From Pedosphaera sp. (GTDB lineage: Bacteria > Verrucomicrobiota > Verrucomicrobiia > Limisphaerales > SXQI01): a stretch of 64,000 nucleotides of DNA. Location: positions 1 to 64,000 of the forward strand of contig JANYDC010000105.1 in the NCBI GenBank assembly GCA_025359965.1. Reading direction: 5' to 3'. The notes beneath the pieces are model-generated. The model had not been told where the DNA came from. It saw only the letters and a program-made list of their open reading frames with translations, and made no database searches. This document shows, in pieces, positions 8,298 through 17,617 of the stretch (its first letter is position 1; every line of letters begins with the position of its first letter). The translations under genes and the position numbers were made by a program.

Positions 8298-11200
8298 GAA
8301 CTTGGCTTCCGTTGTTGTAATCCTCTTATTTTGGCTCACCTCGTCTTTCCCTGCTCACGCAGCAGATCGCAAGATCATATTTAAGGAGGACTTTGAAGGC
8401 GCGGATGCTTTGAAAAATTGGAAACTGGAATCCGATGGGGGCCGTATACGGATCGCTGAGGATTCCCGCGACCCAGCCAATCATGGCCTTCTCATGGACG
8501 ATCCCGTCAATGACGCCATTTTCTCCCAGAATGTGGCGACTAGGTCGGTCTCAATCGCCGGATACACGGACATCATCGTTAGCGTCGATGTGCTGTCCTA
8601 CGATGATGAAAGCCAGTATGGGGAAGGATTTGACGGCATGGTTCTGAGGGTCGGGGATAAGGAGCAGCGCATTCAGGTCTCTCGAATCAGGGAGCAGCAC
8701 TTAGAGGTAAACCTCGCCTACCTTTTCCAGCGTACCAATCTGCTCGCCAATGGCATCCTCACTATTGGACTCCAGCAATACGACAATTTTTCTGCTCCCT
8801 TGGATGGTCTTTTTTTCGACAACCTTACCGTGACGGTTGAGGAGCGCGATATTTACGTCGAGGCACCGATCTCGATTCTCGAATCCGACCCCCTGGTGCT
8901 TACCGTGGTTATTTCACCCCCGCCCGATGCACCTGTTACGCTTCAATTAGCAGGAAATTACCCGTCACTTTCCACTCGTGAGGCGGTCTATCCGGCCGGA
9001 GCCATCTCCGCTGAACTGACCTTTCCGAGTTTTGATAACGACACGTTTAATGGTGACAGCTACCAGTCCCTGACCCTAACCGACGGCCGCTCCTACTCCA
9101 CGTACTTTAGCGTGCTGGTGACGGACGACGAACCTGCCGGGCTGACCTTGACGGTCCCTGCTTCCATAAAGGAGGGAGAGTCTGCCCAGGGAGTAGTGTC
9201 TATATCCTCCTCCTTTTCTGGTTACCTCACGATCCCTATTCAAAGTTCCCTGCCAACACTATTGACTGTCCCGGGCTACGTTCAATTTTACTCCTACTCC
9301 GGCTCCTCAAACTCTTTCACCATAGACACTAGCAAGGACCCGAGAGTCCTTGGTGACAGGGAAGTTGTCATCTCAGCCATGATCGGCCTTGAACGAGTTG
9401 AGAAGACAATTAAAATCATTGAGGCGAATTCCTTGACACCCAACCTTTCCGGTCCGGGCGAGATCGTCGAGGGCGCGCCCGACGCATCGTTCGCTTTGAA
9501 GCTGGACGGCGTGTCAGATCAGGCTATCACCGTTCAGCTGACGGCTATCCCGGCATCGGTCTCCATCACCCCGGCCACCGTGACCTTTCAGCCAGGCCAA
9601 GCCACCAGTTCGTTCAAGGTGTCCGTTGCTGATGATGCACTCTCCCAAGGCGCCCGTCCCTTTACCATCACCGCCAAAACCAGTCTGCAAAAGTACGCTG
9701 CTTTTTCCGGTAGGATTCTCGACAACGACATCGCAGGCTTTATCGTGGAAGGGTCCGACATCATTCAAGCCGACAATCCATATCCACTCGTCATCCGGGC
9801 AGTTGGTTCGGACGGCAGTTCCGTAAATGGTTTCTCGGGCCGAGCCAGCCTCCATCTCAAATCACAGGCCTCAACCGAACAACCGGTGGCGGAGAACGTG
9901 ACGTTTGAGCATGGCCGAGCCTCCCTCAGCGTGACCCTCCCTTATTCCGCGCGGGGAAGCAGGCTTGTCGTTCGTTCTTCCACTGGAATTGCCTCCACCT
10001 CCCCGCCGCTCAGGTTGTTCAGGAAGTTGACCTTTGCCGCTAACGATCTGGTTTACGACCCACAACGACAGCTCTTGTATGCAATCAGCGGTGGTGCGGG
10101 TCTACCCGGCCAAACTGAGTCGGTCACCAAAATCAATCCGGCCAGTGCTGAAATAGGCGAATCGCTTTTCCTCGGCGGCACCCCATCAGTCGGAGCCATC
10201 ACGGACGATGGTACATACCTCTATGTGGGCCTGCGCGCGCAGGGCAAGGTAAAACGTATTGATCTCACCGCTTTTGCTCCCACCAAGACTGTTGTCGTGA
10301 CAGTTGAAGGGTTCCAGAACATACCGCTCTACGCGTCCGGGCTGCTCACGATTCCTGGACGGCCTTTGGACTTTTTGGCTACGACGTTTTTCAAAAATGA
10401 GAGCTCCTACGGCCCCACCGTGCTCTATGTCGATGGTGTTGGTCAGGCTGGTAAGACTGGGGGGCTGATCTCTGCATCGGAGATCAGTCGGGGAGGCTCG
10501 GTTGACTTGGTTTACGCCTACCAACGCTACAGCTACTTCCTTGCGCTGTTGCGAATCACCGCGAGTGGTTATGAGGTGGTCAAGAATGTTCAAGACACTG
10601 CGTTGGCTTCCGGGATAAGCGGCCAAGATAATCTGATTTTCTCACCCTACGGTCATGTCGTCGATGGCCGCACATTCGAGGCGGTCACCGATATCCAGCT
10701 TCCTGCCAGTTGGATTCCGAACTACCCCTATAACAACCCCGCCGTCGTTGTGCTCACACCAGACACGGGCCGGTCCCGGGTCTTTTATGCGTCTGGCAAT
10801 ACCATCCACGCCTTTGACACTGGCGCTTTCCAGCTTGCCGCTCAGTCCACCTTTCCAAACACAGGCAATATCAAAAAAATAGTCCGCTGGGGCGACACCG
10901 GGTTGGCTCTGCTGACCGACAAGGCCGAGATCGTTCTTTTTGAGGATGGTCTGTTTGTGCCATCCGTACCTTCAACCGATCTTTCAGTCACAGTCGCCCC
11001 CCCTTCCCATTCAGTTTTTCTGGGGGGCGAACTCGCTTATTCAGCCACGGTCGATAACATCGGGTCCACTACCGCCCGCGACGTCCGTCTAAACCTTGAT
11101 TTTACCCCAGGCCAAAGGATCGGCTCGATATCCAACAGATCCTTCCCTGCGACAACGACCTCCAGCAATGTGAGTGTGTACATCGGAGACGTGGCCCCCG

Positions 11201-12948
11201 GCGTGCGACACGAGTTCGTGGTCACAACTATCCCCACCGCCCTGACCAATTTCGTGGTCACAGTTCGGGCTCAAAGTTCCTCGCTGGAAACCGATTATTT
11301 AAACAATTCGGCGGTTGCCGTGGTGAATGCGGGGTTCAACTCGACACCAAACTCCTTGAATATCGTCCATATCCCGATCAACGACGTGCTTGTCGAGCCC
11401 ATGACCGGTGATCTGATCGTATCGGTGGGTTCCAAGGCTTTCCCGGGTTTGGCCAGTCGAATCCTGCGTCTGGATTCCAAAACCGGAGAGATCGCTGCCT
11501 CGATTCCAACCCCGACTGAACCCACCCGACTTGCGATCTCCGACGATGGCTCCACAGTGTATGCGTTGAGCCGCCAAGGCTCGATAGCCTTCCGTGTCGA
11601 TCTCTCGGCCCGCCGTGTTGTTGGGAAGGTTAACTTCGGCACGCCCTTGGAGTCCTTTTCCGCTGTTGATGTGAAGGTAGCTCGAGGGTCGGTGGATTCG
11701 CTGTTCGTCACCTCAGTTTACAGCGTTCGTATCTACGACAACGGCGTACCGCGCACCAACAGCGTCTTAGGTGCGTCCTCCGATTACCTGCTGCTTCTTC
11801 CCGAAGCAGATTTGATTTTCGGTTACAGCCGTGATCCGTATCGTCAATCACTAAAAATCCGCAGTTCCTTCACGGGGCTTGAAAGCATTGCCACGGTTGC
11901 TCTGAATTTCCAGTACAGCACATCGCCAAAAAGTGACGGTTACCACATCTATTCCAGTGCGGGGGTCACTGCCCGGGCCGATCTAATGGTCCAAACCGGG
12001 ACCTTCCCCTTGGCCTCGGCGTTTTCCTCACCCTACAATAGCCCTGCTGTGGTGGAGCCGGAGCGGGCTGGTCAGCGTGTCTATTTTGCGAAAGACAAGG
12101 AAATCGCCTCTTTTGATTCGGAGACGTATCTTTCCATCAGGACACTCAGTTTTGATTTGCCCGCCAACTTCGTTTCACTCCAGCGTTGGGGTGCCGATGG
12201 CTTTGTCGCGCGCCTCGACAACGGCGAGTTCGCCGTCATTCGCACCGACCTCATCTCTCAGAATGCCAGTTCCATCGATCTCTCTTTCGCCGAGCCGAAT
12301 GACCTGATCGTGACCAATCCAATCGTCACGTTGGCCGGTCGGGCCTTCTCCGCCGAGGGTATCGCCAGCGTCAAAGTGGGCCCGAAGAGTTCAGCCACGT
12401 ACAATGGCTTCGCCGATTGGACTCTGATCATTGATGGCCTCAAGGAGGGGGAGAACTCCGTCAACATCACTGCCACCGCCTTCGGGTCCCCGGCTGCAGT
12501 ACTGTCGGTTACAAGGCGGGTCTTCTATCAGCCCCAGTTTGCCGCCTACGGCCCGATGGCCGCCCAGTGGATATCAGACCACTTCGCTCGCCCCGATTCA
12601 ACCGATGCTCTCCCTGAAGCCGATCCCGATCACGACGGTCTGTCCAATGTGGCTGAGCTTTTATTCGGGACCGATCCCCTTCAAGCCGATCAACCTCATT
12701 TCTCGGTCCGTCAGGTGAATGAAAGCCAGTTTTACCTCGATGTCATACACTTGGATTCCGCCAACTTCGCGTTTTTCGTGGAATGCTCAGCGGACATGCT
12801 CAGTTGGAATCAGTCGGATCCCCGATTGCTCAGCGCAGGCATCCTCCCACTCTCCGGTTCAACAAATTACGTCACGGAAAGCTACCGATTCACCGCCAAC
12901 GCCCCCACTCCCGTCCAATTTTTTCGCGCCCGCGCCGTTCCAAGATAG
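8296..12948 (+). CDS. Giant secreted protein with Calx-beta-like, beta-propeller and CARDB/DUF11-like modules
   Basis: A 1550-residue exported protein. The signal peptide is residues 1-23 (ending PAHAA). Modules, by eye: a lectin-like segment (about 24-180); Calx-beta-like repeats (about 185-475); a first YVTN/YncE-like propeller (about 585-885); a CARDB/DUF11-like adhesion domain (about 915-1015, with ETDYLNNSA near its end); a second propeller (about 1020-1335); an Ig-like segment; a calcium-binding thrombospondin-3-like loop (PDHDGLSNVAELLFGTD, about 1440); and a C-terminal module ending FFRARAVPR. Probable role is surface adhesion or binding; no catalytic motif is seen. It converges on a DUF1501 gene with 17 bases between the stops. 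Confidence 0.85.
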   Translation: MNLASVVVILLFWLTSSFPAHAADRKIIFKEDFEGADALKNWKLESDGGRIRIAEDSRDPANHGLLMDDPVNDAIFSQNVATRSVSIAGYTDIIVSVDVLSYDDESQYGEGFDGMVLRVGDKEQRIQVSRIREQHLEVNLAYLFQRTNLLANGILTIGLQQYDNFSAPLDGLFFDNLTVTVEERDIYVEAPISILESDPLVLTVVISPPPDAPVTLQLAGNYPSLSTREAVYPAGAISAELTFPSFDNDTFNGDSYQSLTLTDGRSYSTYFSVLVTDDEPAGLTLTVPASIKEGESAQGVVSISSSFSGYLTIPIQSSLPTLLTVPGYVQFYSYSGSSNSFTIDTSKDPRVLGDREVVISAMIGLERVEKTIKIIEANSLTPNLSGPGEIVEGAPDASFALKLDGVSDQAITVQLTAIPASVSITPATVTFQPGQATSSFKVSVADDALSQGARPFTITAKTSLQKYAAFSGRILDNDIAGFIVEGSDIIQADNPYPLVIRAVGSDGSSVNGFSGRASLHLKSQASTEQPVAENVTFEHGRASLSVTLPYSARGSRLVVRSSTGIASTSPPLRLFRKLTFAANDLVYDPQRQLLYAISGGAGLPGQTESVTKINPASAEIGESLFLGGTPSVGAITDDGTYLYVGLRAQGKVKRIDLTAFAPTKTVVVTVEGFQNIPLYASGLLTIPGRPLDFLATTFFKNESSYGPTVLYVDGVGQAGKTGGLISASEISRGGSVDLVYAYQRYSYFLALLRITASGYEVVKNVQDTALASGISGQDNLIFSPYGHVVDGRTFEAVTDIQLPASWIPNYPYNNPAVVVLTPDTGRSRVFYASGNTIHAFDTGAFQLAAQSTFPNTGNIKKIVRWGDTGLALLTDKAEIVLFEDGLFVPSVPSTDLSVTVAPPSHSVFLGGELAYSATVDNIGSTTARDVRLNLDFTPGQRIGSISNRSFPATTTSSNVSVYIGDVAPGVRHEFVVTTIPTALTNFVVTVRAQSSSLETDYLNNSAVAVVNAGFNSTPNSLNIVHIPINDVLVEPMTGDLIVSVGSKAFPGLASRILRLDSKTGEIAASIPTPTEPTRLAISDDGSTVYALSRQGSIAFRVDLSARRVVGKVNFGTPLESFSAVDVKVARGSVDSLFVTSVYSVRIYDNGVPRTNSVLGASSDYLLLLPEADLIFGYSRDPYRQSLKIRSSFTGLESIATVALNFQYSTSPKSDGYHIYSSAGVTARADLMVQTGTFPLASAFSSPYNSPAVVEPERAGQRVYFAKDKEIASFDSETYLSIRTLSFDLPANFVSLQRWGADGFVARLDNGEFAVIRTDLISQNASSIDLSFAEPNDLIVTNPIVTLAGRAFSAEGIASVKVGPKSSATYNGFADWTLIIDGLKEGENSVNITATAFGSPAAVLSVTRRVFYQPQFAAYGPMAAQWISDHFARPDSTDALPEADPDHDGLSNVAELLFGTDPLQADQPHFSVRQVNESQFYLDVIHLDSANFAFFVECSADMLSWNQSDPRLLSAGILPLSGSTNYVTESYRFTANAPTPVQFFRARAVPR

Positions 12949-12965
12949 CGGAGGCTAGCCGCGCC

Positions 12966-14417
12966 TCAGGCGCAGATGCCTCTAATCACGTTCCCGTGGA
13001 CGTCGGTGAGGCGGAAATCGCGCCCTTGGTAGCGGACGGTCAGGCGTTTGTGGTCGATGCCGCATAGATGCAGCATAGTGGCGTGGAGATCGTGTACATC
13101 CACTTCTTGTCCGTCCGGCAGATAGCTGTAACCTAATTCATCGGTGTTCCCCCAAGTCATGCCGGGTTTGATGCCGCCACCGGCCATCCAAATGGAGAAT
13201 GCTTTGATATGGTGATCGCGCCCCGAGCCTTGCCCCATGGGCGTGCGGCCGAATTCGCCACCCCAAATAACGAGCGTGTCCTCCAGTAAGCCGCGTTGTT
13301 CGAGATCTTTCACAAGCGCCGCGCTGGCCTGATCAACGTCCTTGGCGGCGACGGGCATGTTTTTTTCGATTTCGCGGTGGTGATCCCATGCGCGGTGGTA
13401 GAGTTGGATGAATCGCACTCCGCGTTCGGCAAGTCGCCGGGCCATCAGACAATTCGAGGCAAAGGTGCCATCTCCGGGCTCTTTGATGCCGTAATCCTCA
13501 AGCACGGATTTGGGTTCCTTGCTGAAGTCTGTCAGACTCGGCACGGAACTTTGCATGCGAAAGGCCAGCTCGTACTGGGCAATTCGTGTTTGTATCTCGG
13601 GATCCAATTTTTCTTCAGCGAGCACACCGTTCAGGCGGCTGACCTCCTCGACAATCTGACGTTGGGTGCTTTGACAGACGCCTTCCGGATTGCCCACATA
13701 ATGGACCGCCTCGCCACGGGATTGGAGCAGGATGCCCTGATACTTGCTGGCCAAATAACCAGAAGACCATTGGCGGGCGGAAACAGGTTGCGCCCCATCT
13801 TTGCCTTGCGAGGTCAAAACAACAAAGCCCGGGAGGTTATCAGTCTCTGATCCAAGCCCATAGAGAAGCCAGGAACCCATGCTGGGGCGGCCCTTGATGA
13901 TCGAGCCGCTGTTCATAAAGGCATGGGCCGGATCGTGGTTGATCTGCTCAGTATGCAGTGAGCGGATGATACACATGCGGTCGGCCAAGGTGGCGATGTG
14001 CGGGAAGAGGCTGGAAATTTGCTGCCCAGACTCACCGTGACGCGAGAAATCCACAAAGGGGCCCCGCGCTTTCAGAACTGTATTCTGTAGCTGGGCCAGT
14101 TGCTGGCCTTTCGTCAACGAATCGGGGAACGCTTTGCCATCAAGTTCGCGAAGCTTGGGTTTCCAATCGAAGGACTCCAAGTGGGAGGGACCGCCGGCCA
14201 TGCACAAGTGAATGACGCGCTTCGCTTTTGGAGGGAAATGAAGAGGATCAATTGCCCCGGCCAGTCCGGCCTTGCTTGATGCTGCGTCGCCTCCCAATAC
14301 ATAGGTCGAAAAGAGCGAGGCCAAAGCCATTCCACCCAGCCCGTAGGCCGATTGCTTGAGGAAACTGCGTCGGTTGATGCTTCGCGCCATTTCCTCGAAA
14401 TTGAAACCGGTGTTCAT
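12966..14417 (-). CDS. DUF1501 family exported protein (second copy)
   Basis: A 483-residue DUF1501 protein, paralogous to the one ending at 1385. The ATG chosen gives MNTGFNFEEMARSINRRSFLKQ, with a textbook Tat motif (R16-R17, SINRRSFLK) before the hydrophobic segment. Shared family motifs are KRVIHLCMAGGPSHLESFDWKP, VIWGGEFGRTPMGQ and GRDHHIKAFSIWMAGGG. It begins 5 bases after the stop of the PSCyt1/PSD1 gene upstream, repeating the gene order of the first pair. A GCGCCTCAGGCGC palindrome (12961-12973) overlaps the stop codon and could end transcription from either side. Function of the family is unproven. Confidence 0.92.
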   Translation of the reverse strand: MNTGFNFEEMARSINRRSFLKQSAYGLGGMALASLFSTYVLGGDAASSKAGLAGAIDPLHFPPKAKRVIHLCMAGGPSHLESFDWKPKLRELDGKAFPDSLTKGQQLAQLQNTVLKARGPFVDFSRHGESGQQISSLFPHIATLADRMCIIRSLHTEQINHDPAHAFMNSGSIIKGRPSMGSWLLYGLGSETDNLPGFVVLTSQGKDGAQPVSARQWSSGYLASKYQGILLQSRGEAVHYVGNPEGVCQSTQRQIVEEVSRLNGVLAEEKLDPEIQTRIAQYELAFRMQSSVPSLTDFSKEPKSVLEDYGIKEPGDGTFASNCLMARRLAERGVRFIQLYHRAWDHHREIEKNMPVAAKDVDQASAALVKDLEQRGLLEDTLVIWGGEFGRTPMGQGSGRDHHIKAFSIWMAGGGIKPGMTWGNTDELGYSYLPDGQEVDVHDLHATMLHLCGIDHKRLTVRYQGRDFRLTDVHGNVIRGICA

Positions 14418-14422
14418 GGCGA

Positions 14423-17400
14423 TTAGTAGCGGGTAATGGTTTCGTGGAGATTCAAAATGACGCGCGTCAGGCCAGTCCATGCTGCTACTTCAGCCGCATC
14501 AAGGCCGGGAGACGTTGAGTGAAAACCAACCGTGCGCAGCTTGTCCGCCTCGCCTCGGTTTTCAGAGTAATAGCGCCTCTGTGTATCCAAGAGCTTCAGC
14601 ATCGATTCGGCCTCTCCAGCCTTCGCTGGGCGCATCAGAGCGATTCGAAAGGCTTGGTCCAAACGCTTCTGATCCGTTTTGGTTTCTTGGGACGAAAGGA
14701 TTCTCTCCGCAAACACACGTGCTGCTTCGACAAACGATGGATCGTTCAGGAGTGTCAGGGCTTGCTGGGGAGTATTGGAAACCGCGCGATCAACCGTGCA
14801 TTCCTCGCGTGCGGGTGCATCAAAATTGGCCAGCATCGGTTGGAGAAATGTTCGTTGCCGGTGCGCATAAAGACCGCGCCGGTACTGGTTCTCATTCTTG
14901 CTGGCGAAATAATCACGGTCAGGAAACTGGATATTCGCGTAGTAGCCTGAAGGCTGGTATGGGAAGGCGCTCGGACCGCCAATTTCAGGATCAAGCAGAC
15001 CGGCGATCACAAGCGCGTTGTCACGGACAAACTCCGCATCCAACCGACGCGGGTTTTGCCGTGCCAGCAATCGGTTGGCCGGATCAATCTCCTGAAGCTC
15101 GAGCCGACCACGGCTGTCCTGCTGATAGGTGGACGACATCACCAGCAGTTTAACCATGTGCTTCACATTCCAACGGCTATCAATCAACTCCGCCGCAAGC
15201 CAGTCGATTAGCTCGGGGTGACTGGGAGGCTCACCCTGGGCCCCGAGTTCCTCCGGTTGGTTGGAGAGACCGTTGCCGAAGGTCTGTTTCCAGAGGCGGT
15301 TCACAAAAGCACGGGCGGTCAGAGGGTTCTCCGGCGAGACCAGCCAACGTCCTAGATCCAGCCGGGTGATTCGGTTGGTTCCTGTATGTTTTTCACTTGG
15401 TAGAAAAGTTGGAGTCGCAGGCAAAAGCACTTCGCCGGATTCGTCCTGCCAATTGCCTCGCGGAAGGACTCGCGTGACCAGCAGTTTGTTGGTCGACACC
15501 GTGACCAGAGTGGGGGATGTGCCATTGCGGCATTCGCGGATGCTGCGCTTGATTTGTCGAAGCTCGGCCAAGGATGAAACATCTGCCGCTTCGCTAAAAA
15601 AATAAGACTCAAGCAAACACTGGCGGTCAGAGGTGGATTGCAACCGGGATGGTCGTGCCAGCGCCACGGCGAGTTCGGCGGTCGCACCGGATTTAAGTGC
15701 ATCTGAAGCGGCAAAAGGGGTGGTGCTGATTCGGAAACAGCCGAGGTCTTGCGAGCTTAAGGTGATCCGCATTAGATCCCCCGGTTCGGCGTGGATGGGA
15801 TCTTTTAGAAGATACACGGCGTGCTGGGGATTTCGTGCCGCCGAGGCCGGAAGTTTCCAGTTGCCTGACAAATCAAATATTTCCTGACCATTGGCATAAA
15901 CTGGCATCCGGGCGGTGGCATGAGAGTCATGGAATTCGATTTTGATCTCTTCGCCATGCTGATGTTTGATGACCGCGCTAAGCCCTATTTTTCCTATGCT
16001 GACGTTGGTGCGCAGTCCGGACGCATTGTGGGAGGGATGAGGAAGCGCCTCGAGGCGGATCGCGCTGATGCGACCTGGCGAAAGCTCAAATTGAATCTCA
16101 GGCTTCTCGGCCCCACCCGTACCTTCGACCAACAATTGCCCCCGATCCAGCACTGAAAGAGAAGCATTGGTAGGACTACCGCTCAGTTTGACCGAGGGAT
16201 GGAGCGCCACTTCCCAGCCATCGGGAAATCTCTCAAGGAAATGCTTCGACTGCTCCTTCCATTGCTCAAAAGAATCCATGGTCTGTTTGTCTTTTTCCAG
16301 GCGAGAAAGCGAGTCCAAGAGCGTTTTGGCCCATTTTTCATGCAGCAGGGAATCGCGGCGAGCGATATAGGCGTTGGGCACCATCAGCTCGGGTGGAAAA
16401 GGGTAGTCGTTGTCGAAGCCCTTCAAATCGGGGTTCGGCGTGTATGCATAATCATTATAGACGCCCCATTGCTGAACATCGTCGAAGAATGCGGCCATGG
16501 AATAAAAATCACGGGTGAGGAAAGGATCGTACTTGTGATCGTGGCATTCGCAGCAGGCCATGGTGGAACCCAGCCAAACTGTGGAGACCGTGCGTACGCG
16601 ATCCGCAGCATACTTTGCCAGATATTCCTTCGGCTGGGCTCCGCCTTCACGTGTCATCATGTTCAGGCGATTGAATCCCGAGGCGGTTTTTTGTTCAGGA
16701 GTGGCGTTGGGCAGCAGGTCGCCTGCAATCTGTTCGATGGTAAACTGATTGAAAGGTTTGTTTTGGTTAAAGGAATCAATCACGTAGTCCCGGTAGGGAA
16801 ACACATTCTGATTTTGGTCGCCGTGGTAACCAACCGTGTCGGCGAAGCGAACGGCGTCCAGCCAGGGCACAGCCATTCTTTCGCCAAAGTGAAGTGAGGA
16901 CAGCAATCGGTCCACTTGCTTTTCATAGGCGCGGGAGGACTTGTCCTTTTCAAATGCGGCGACTTCAGCCGGCGTCGGAGGCAATCCGGTGAGATCAAGT
17001 GAAAGCCGACGCAGCAAAGTCGCGCGGTTGGCTGATGGCGAGGGGCGGATGGCCAGGCTTTCCAGGCGTTGCAGGATGAAGCGATCCACCGGATTGGCCG
17101 CCCACTTGGGTTCTTTGGCTTGCGGCAGGGGAGGACGTACAACCGGAGTATAGGACCAATGGAGTTCGTACTTGGCTCCCTCAGAGATCCACTGTTTTAG
17201 GATGTTTTTTTGACTCTGGCCTAGCACCTTATGCGTGTCAGGCGGCGGCATGTGTTCTTCGGGATCGGTGGAGTCCAGCCGCTTCAGCAGCTCACTTTCT
17301 TCCGGTTTCCCGGGCACAAATGCTTTTTTGGCCAAAGCTTCCTCGCGAACATCCAGCCGGAGTTTGCCTTTGCGATTCTTGGGATCAGGTCCGTGGCATT

Positions 17401-17548
17401 GAAAACAGTTGGCCGAGAGAATGGGTAGAATCTCGCGGTTGAACTTAACCGACTCTCCTCTCATCATCGCCGTCGTGGGCAGCAGGATGAGCATGATGCC
17501 AGCGGCAAGCCACCGGCATTCATACCTGGGTGTCCAACGGGAAATCAT
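14423..17548 (-). CDS. PSCyt1-PSCyt2(DUF1549)-PSD1(DUF1553) c-type cytochrome-like protein (second copy)
   Basis: A 1041-residue exported protein with the same core architecture as the one at 2830-6408. It has a signal segment (about 12-30); PSCyt1 with haem-c motif CFQCH (C48, C51, H52); PSCyt2/DUF1549 with CCECHDHKYDPF; and PSD1/DUF1553 (NPLTARAFVNRLWKQTFGNG). It is about 150 residues shorter, mainly in the central beta-rich insert. Its DUF1501 partner follows after 5 bases. The two pairs are diverged paralogs rather than a recent duplication: the alignable motifs match but most residues between them differ. Confidence 0.93.
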   Translation of the reverse strand: MISRWTPRYECRWLAAGIMLILLPTTAMMRGESVKFNREILPILSANCFQCHGPDPKNRKGKLRLDVREEALAKKAFVPGKPEESELLKRLDSTDPEEHMPPPDTHKVLGQSQKNILKQWISEGAKYELHWSYTPVVRPPLPQAKEPKWAANPVDRFILQRLESLAIRPSPSANRATLLRRLSLDLTGLPPTPAEVAAFEKDKSSRAYEKQVDRLLSSLHFGERMAVPWLDAVRFADTVGYHGDQNQNVFPYRDYVIDSFNQNKPFNQFTIEQIAGDLLPNATPEQKTASGFNRLNMMTREGGAQPKEYLAKYAADRVRTVSTVWLGSTMACCECHDHKYDPFLTRDFYSMAAFFDDVQQWGVYNDYAYTPNPDLKGFDNDYPFPPELMVPNAYIARRDSLLHEKWAKTLLDSLSRLEKDKQTMDSFEQWKEQSKHFLERFPDGWEVALHPSVKLSGSPTNASLSVLDRGQLLVEGTGGAEKPEIQFELSPGRISAIRLEALPHPSHNASGLRTNVSIGKIGLSAVIKHQHGEEIKIEFHDSHATARMPVYANGQEIFDLSGNWKLPASAARNPQHAVYLLKDPIHAEPGDLMRITLSSQDLGCFRISTTPFAASDALKSGATAELAVALARPSRLQSTSDRQCLLESYFFSEAADVSSLAELRQIKRSIRECRNGTSPTLVTVSTNKLLVTRVLPRGNWQDESGEVLLPATPTFLPSEKHTGTNRITRLDLGRWLVSPENPLTARAFVNRLWKQTFGNGLSNQPEELGAQGEPPSHPELIDWLAAELIDSRWNVKHMVKLLVMSSTYQQDSRGRLELQEIDPANRLLARQNPRRLDAEFVRDNALVIAGLLDPEIGGPSAFPYQPSGYYANIQFPDRDYFASKNENQYRRGLYAHRQRTFLQPMLANFDAPAREECTVDRAVSNTPQQALTLLNDPSFVEAARVFAERILSSQETKTDQKRLDQAFRIALMRPAKAGEAESMLKLLDTQRRYYSENRGEADKLRTVGFHSTSPGLDAAEVAAWTGLTRVILNLHETITRY

Positions 17549-17617
17549 CTGCCGAATCTACACCTGATTGAACGGCGCAGACAAGGTCTTCAACAATGCA
17601 GCCGCCAGAATGCAAGC

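Noticed and set aside
12961-12973. GCGCCTCAGGCGC palindrome as a terminator
   Set aside because: It overlaps the stop of the DUF1501 gene and has no T-run; kept only as a remark in that gene's entry.
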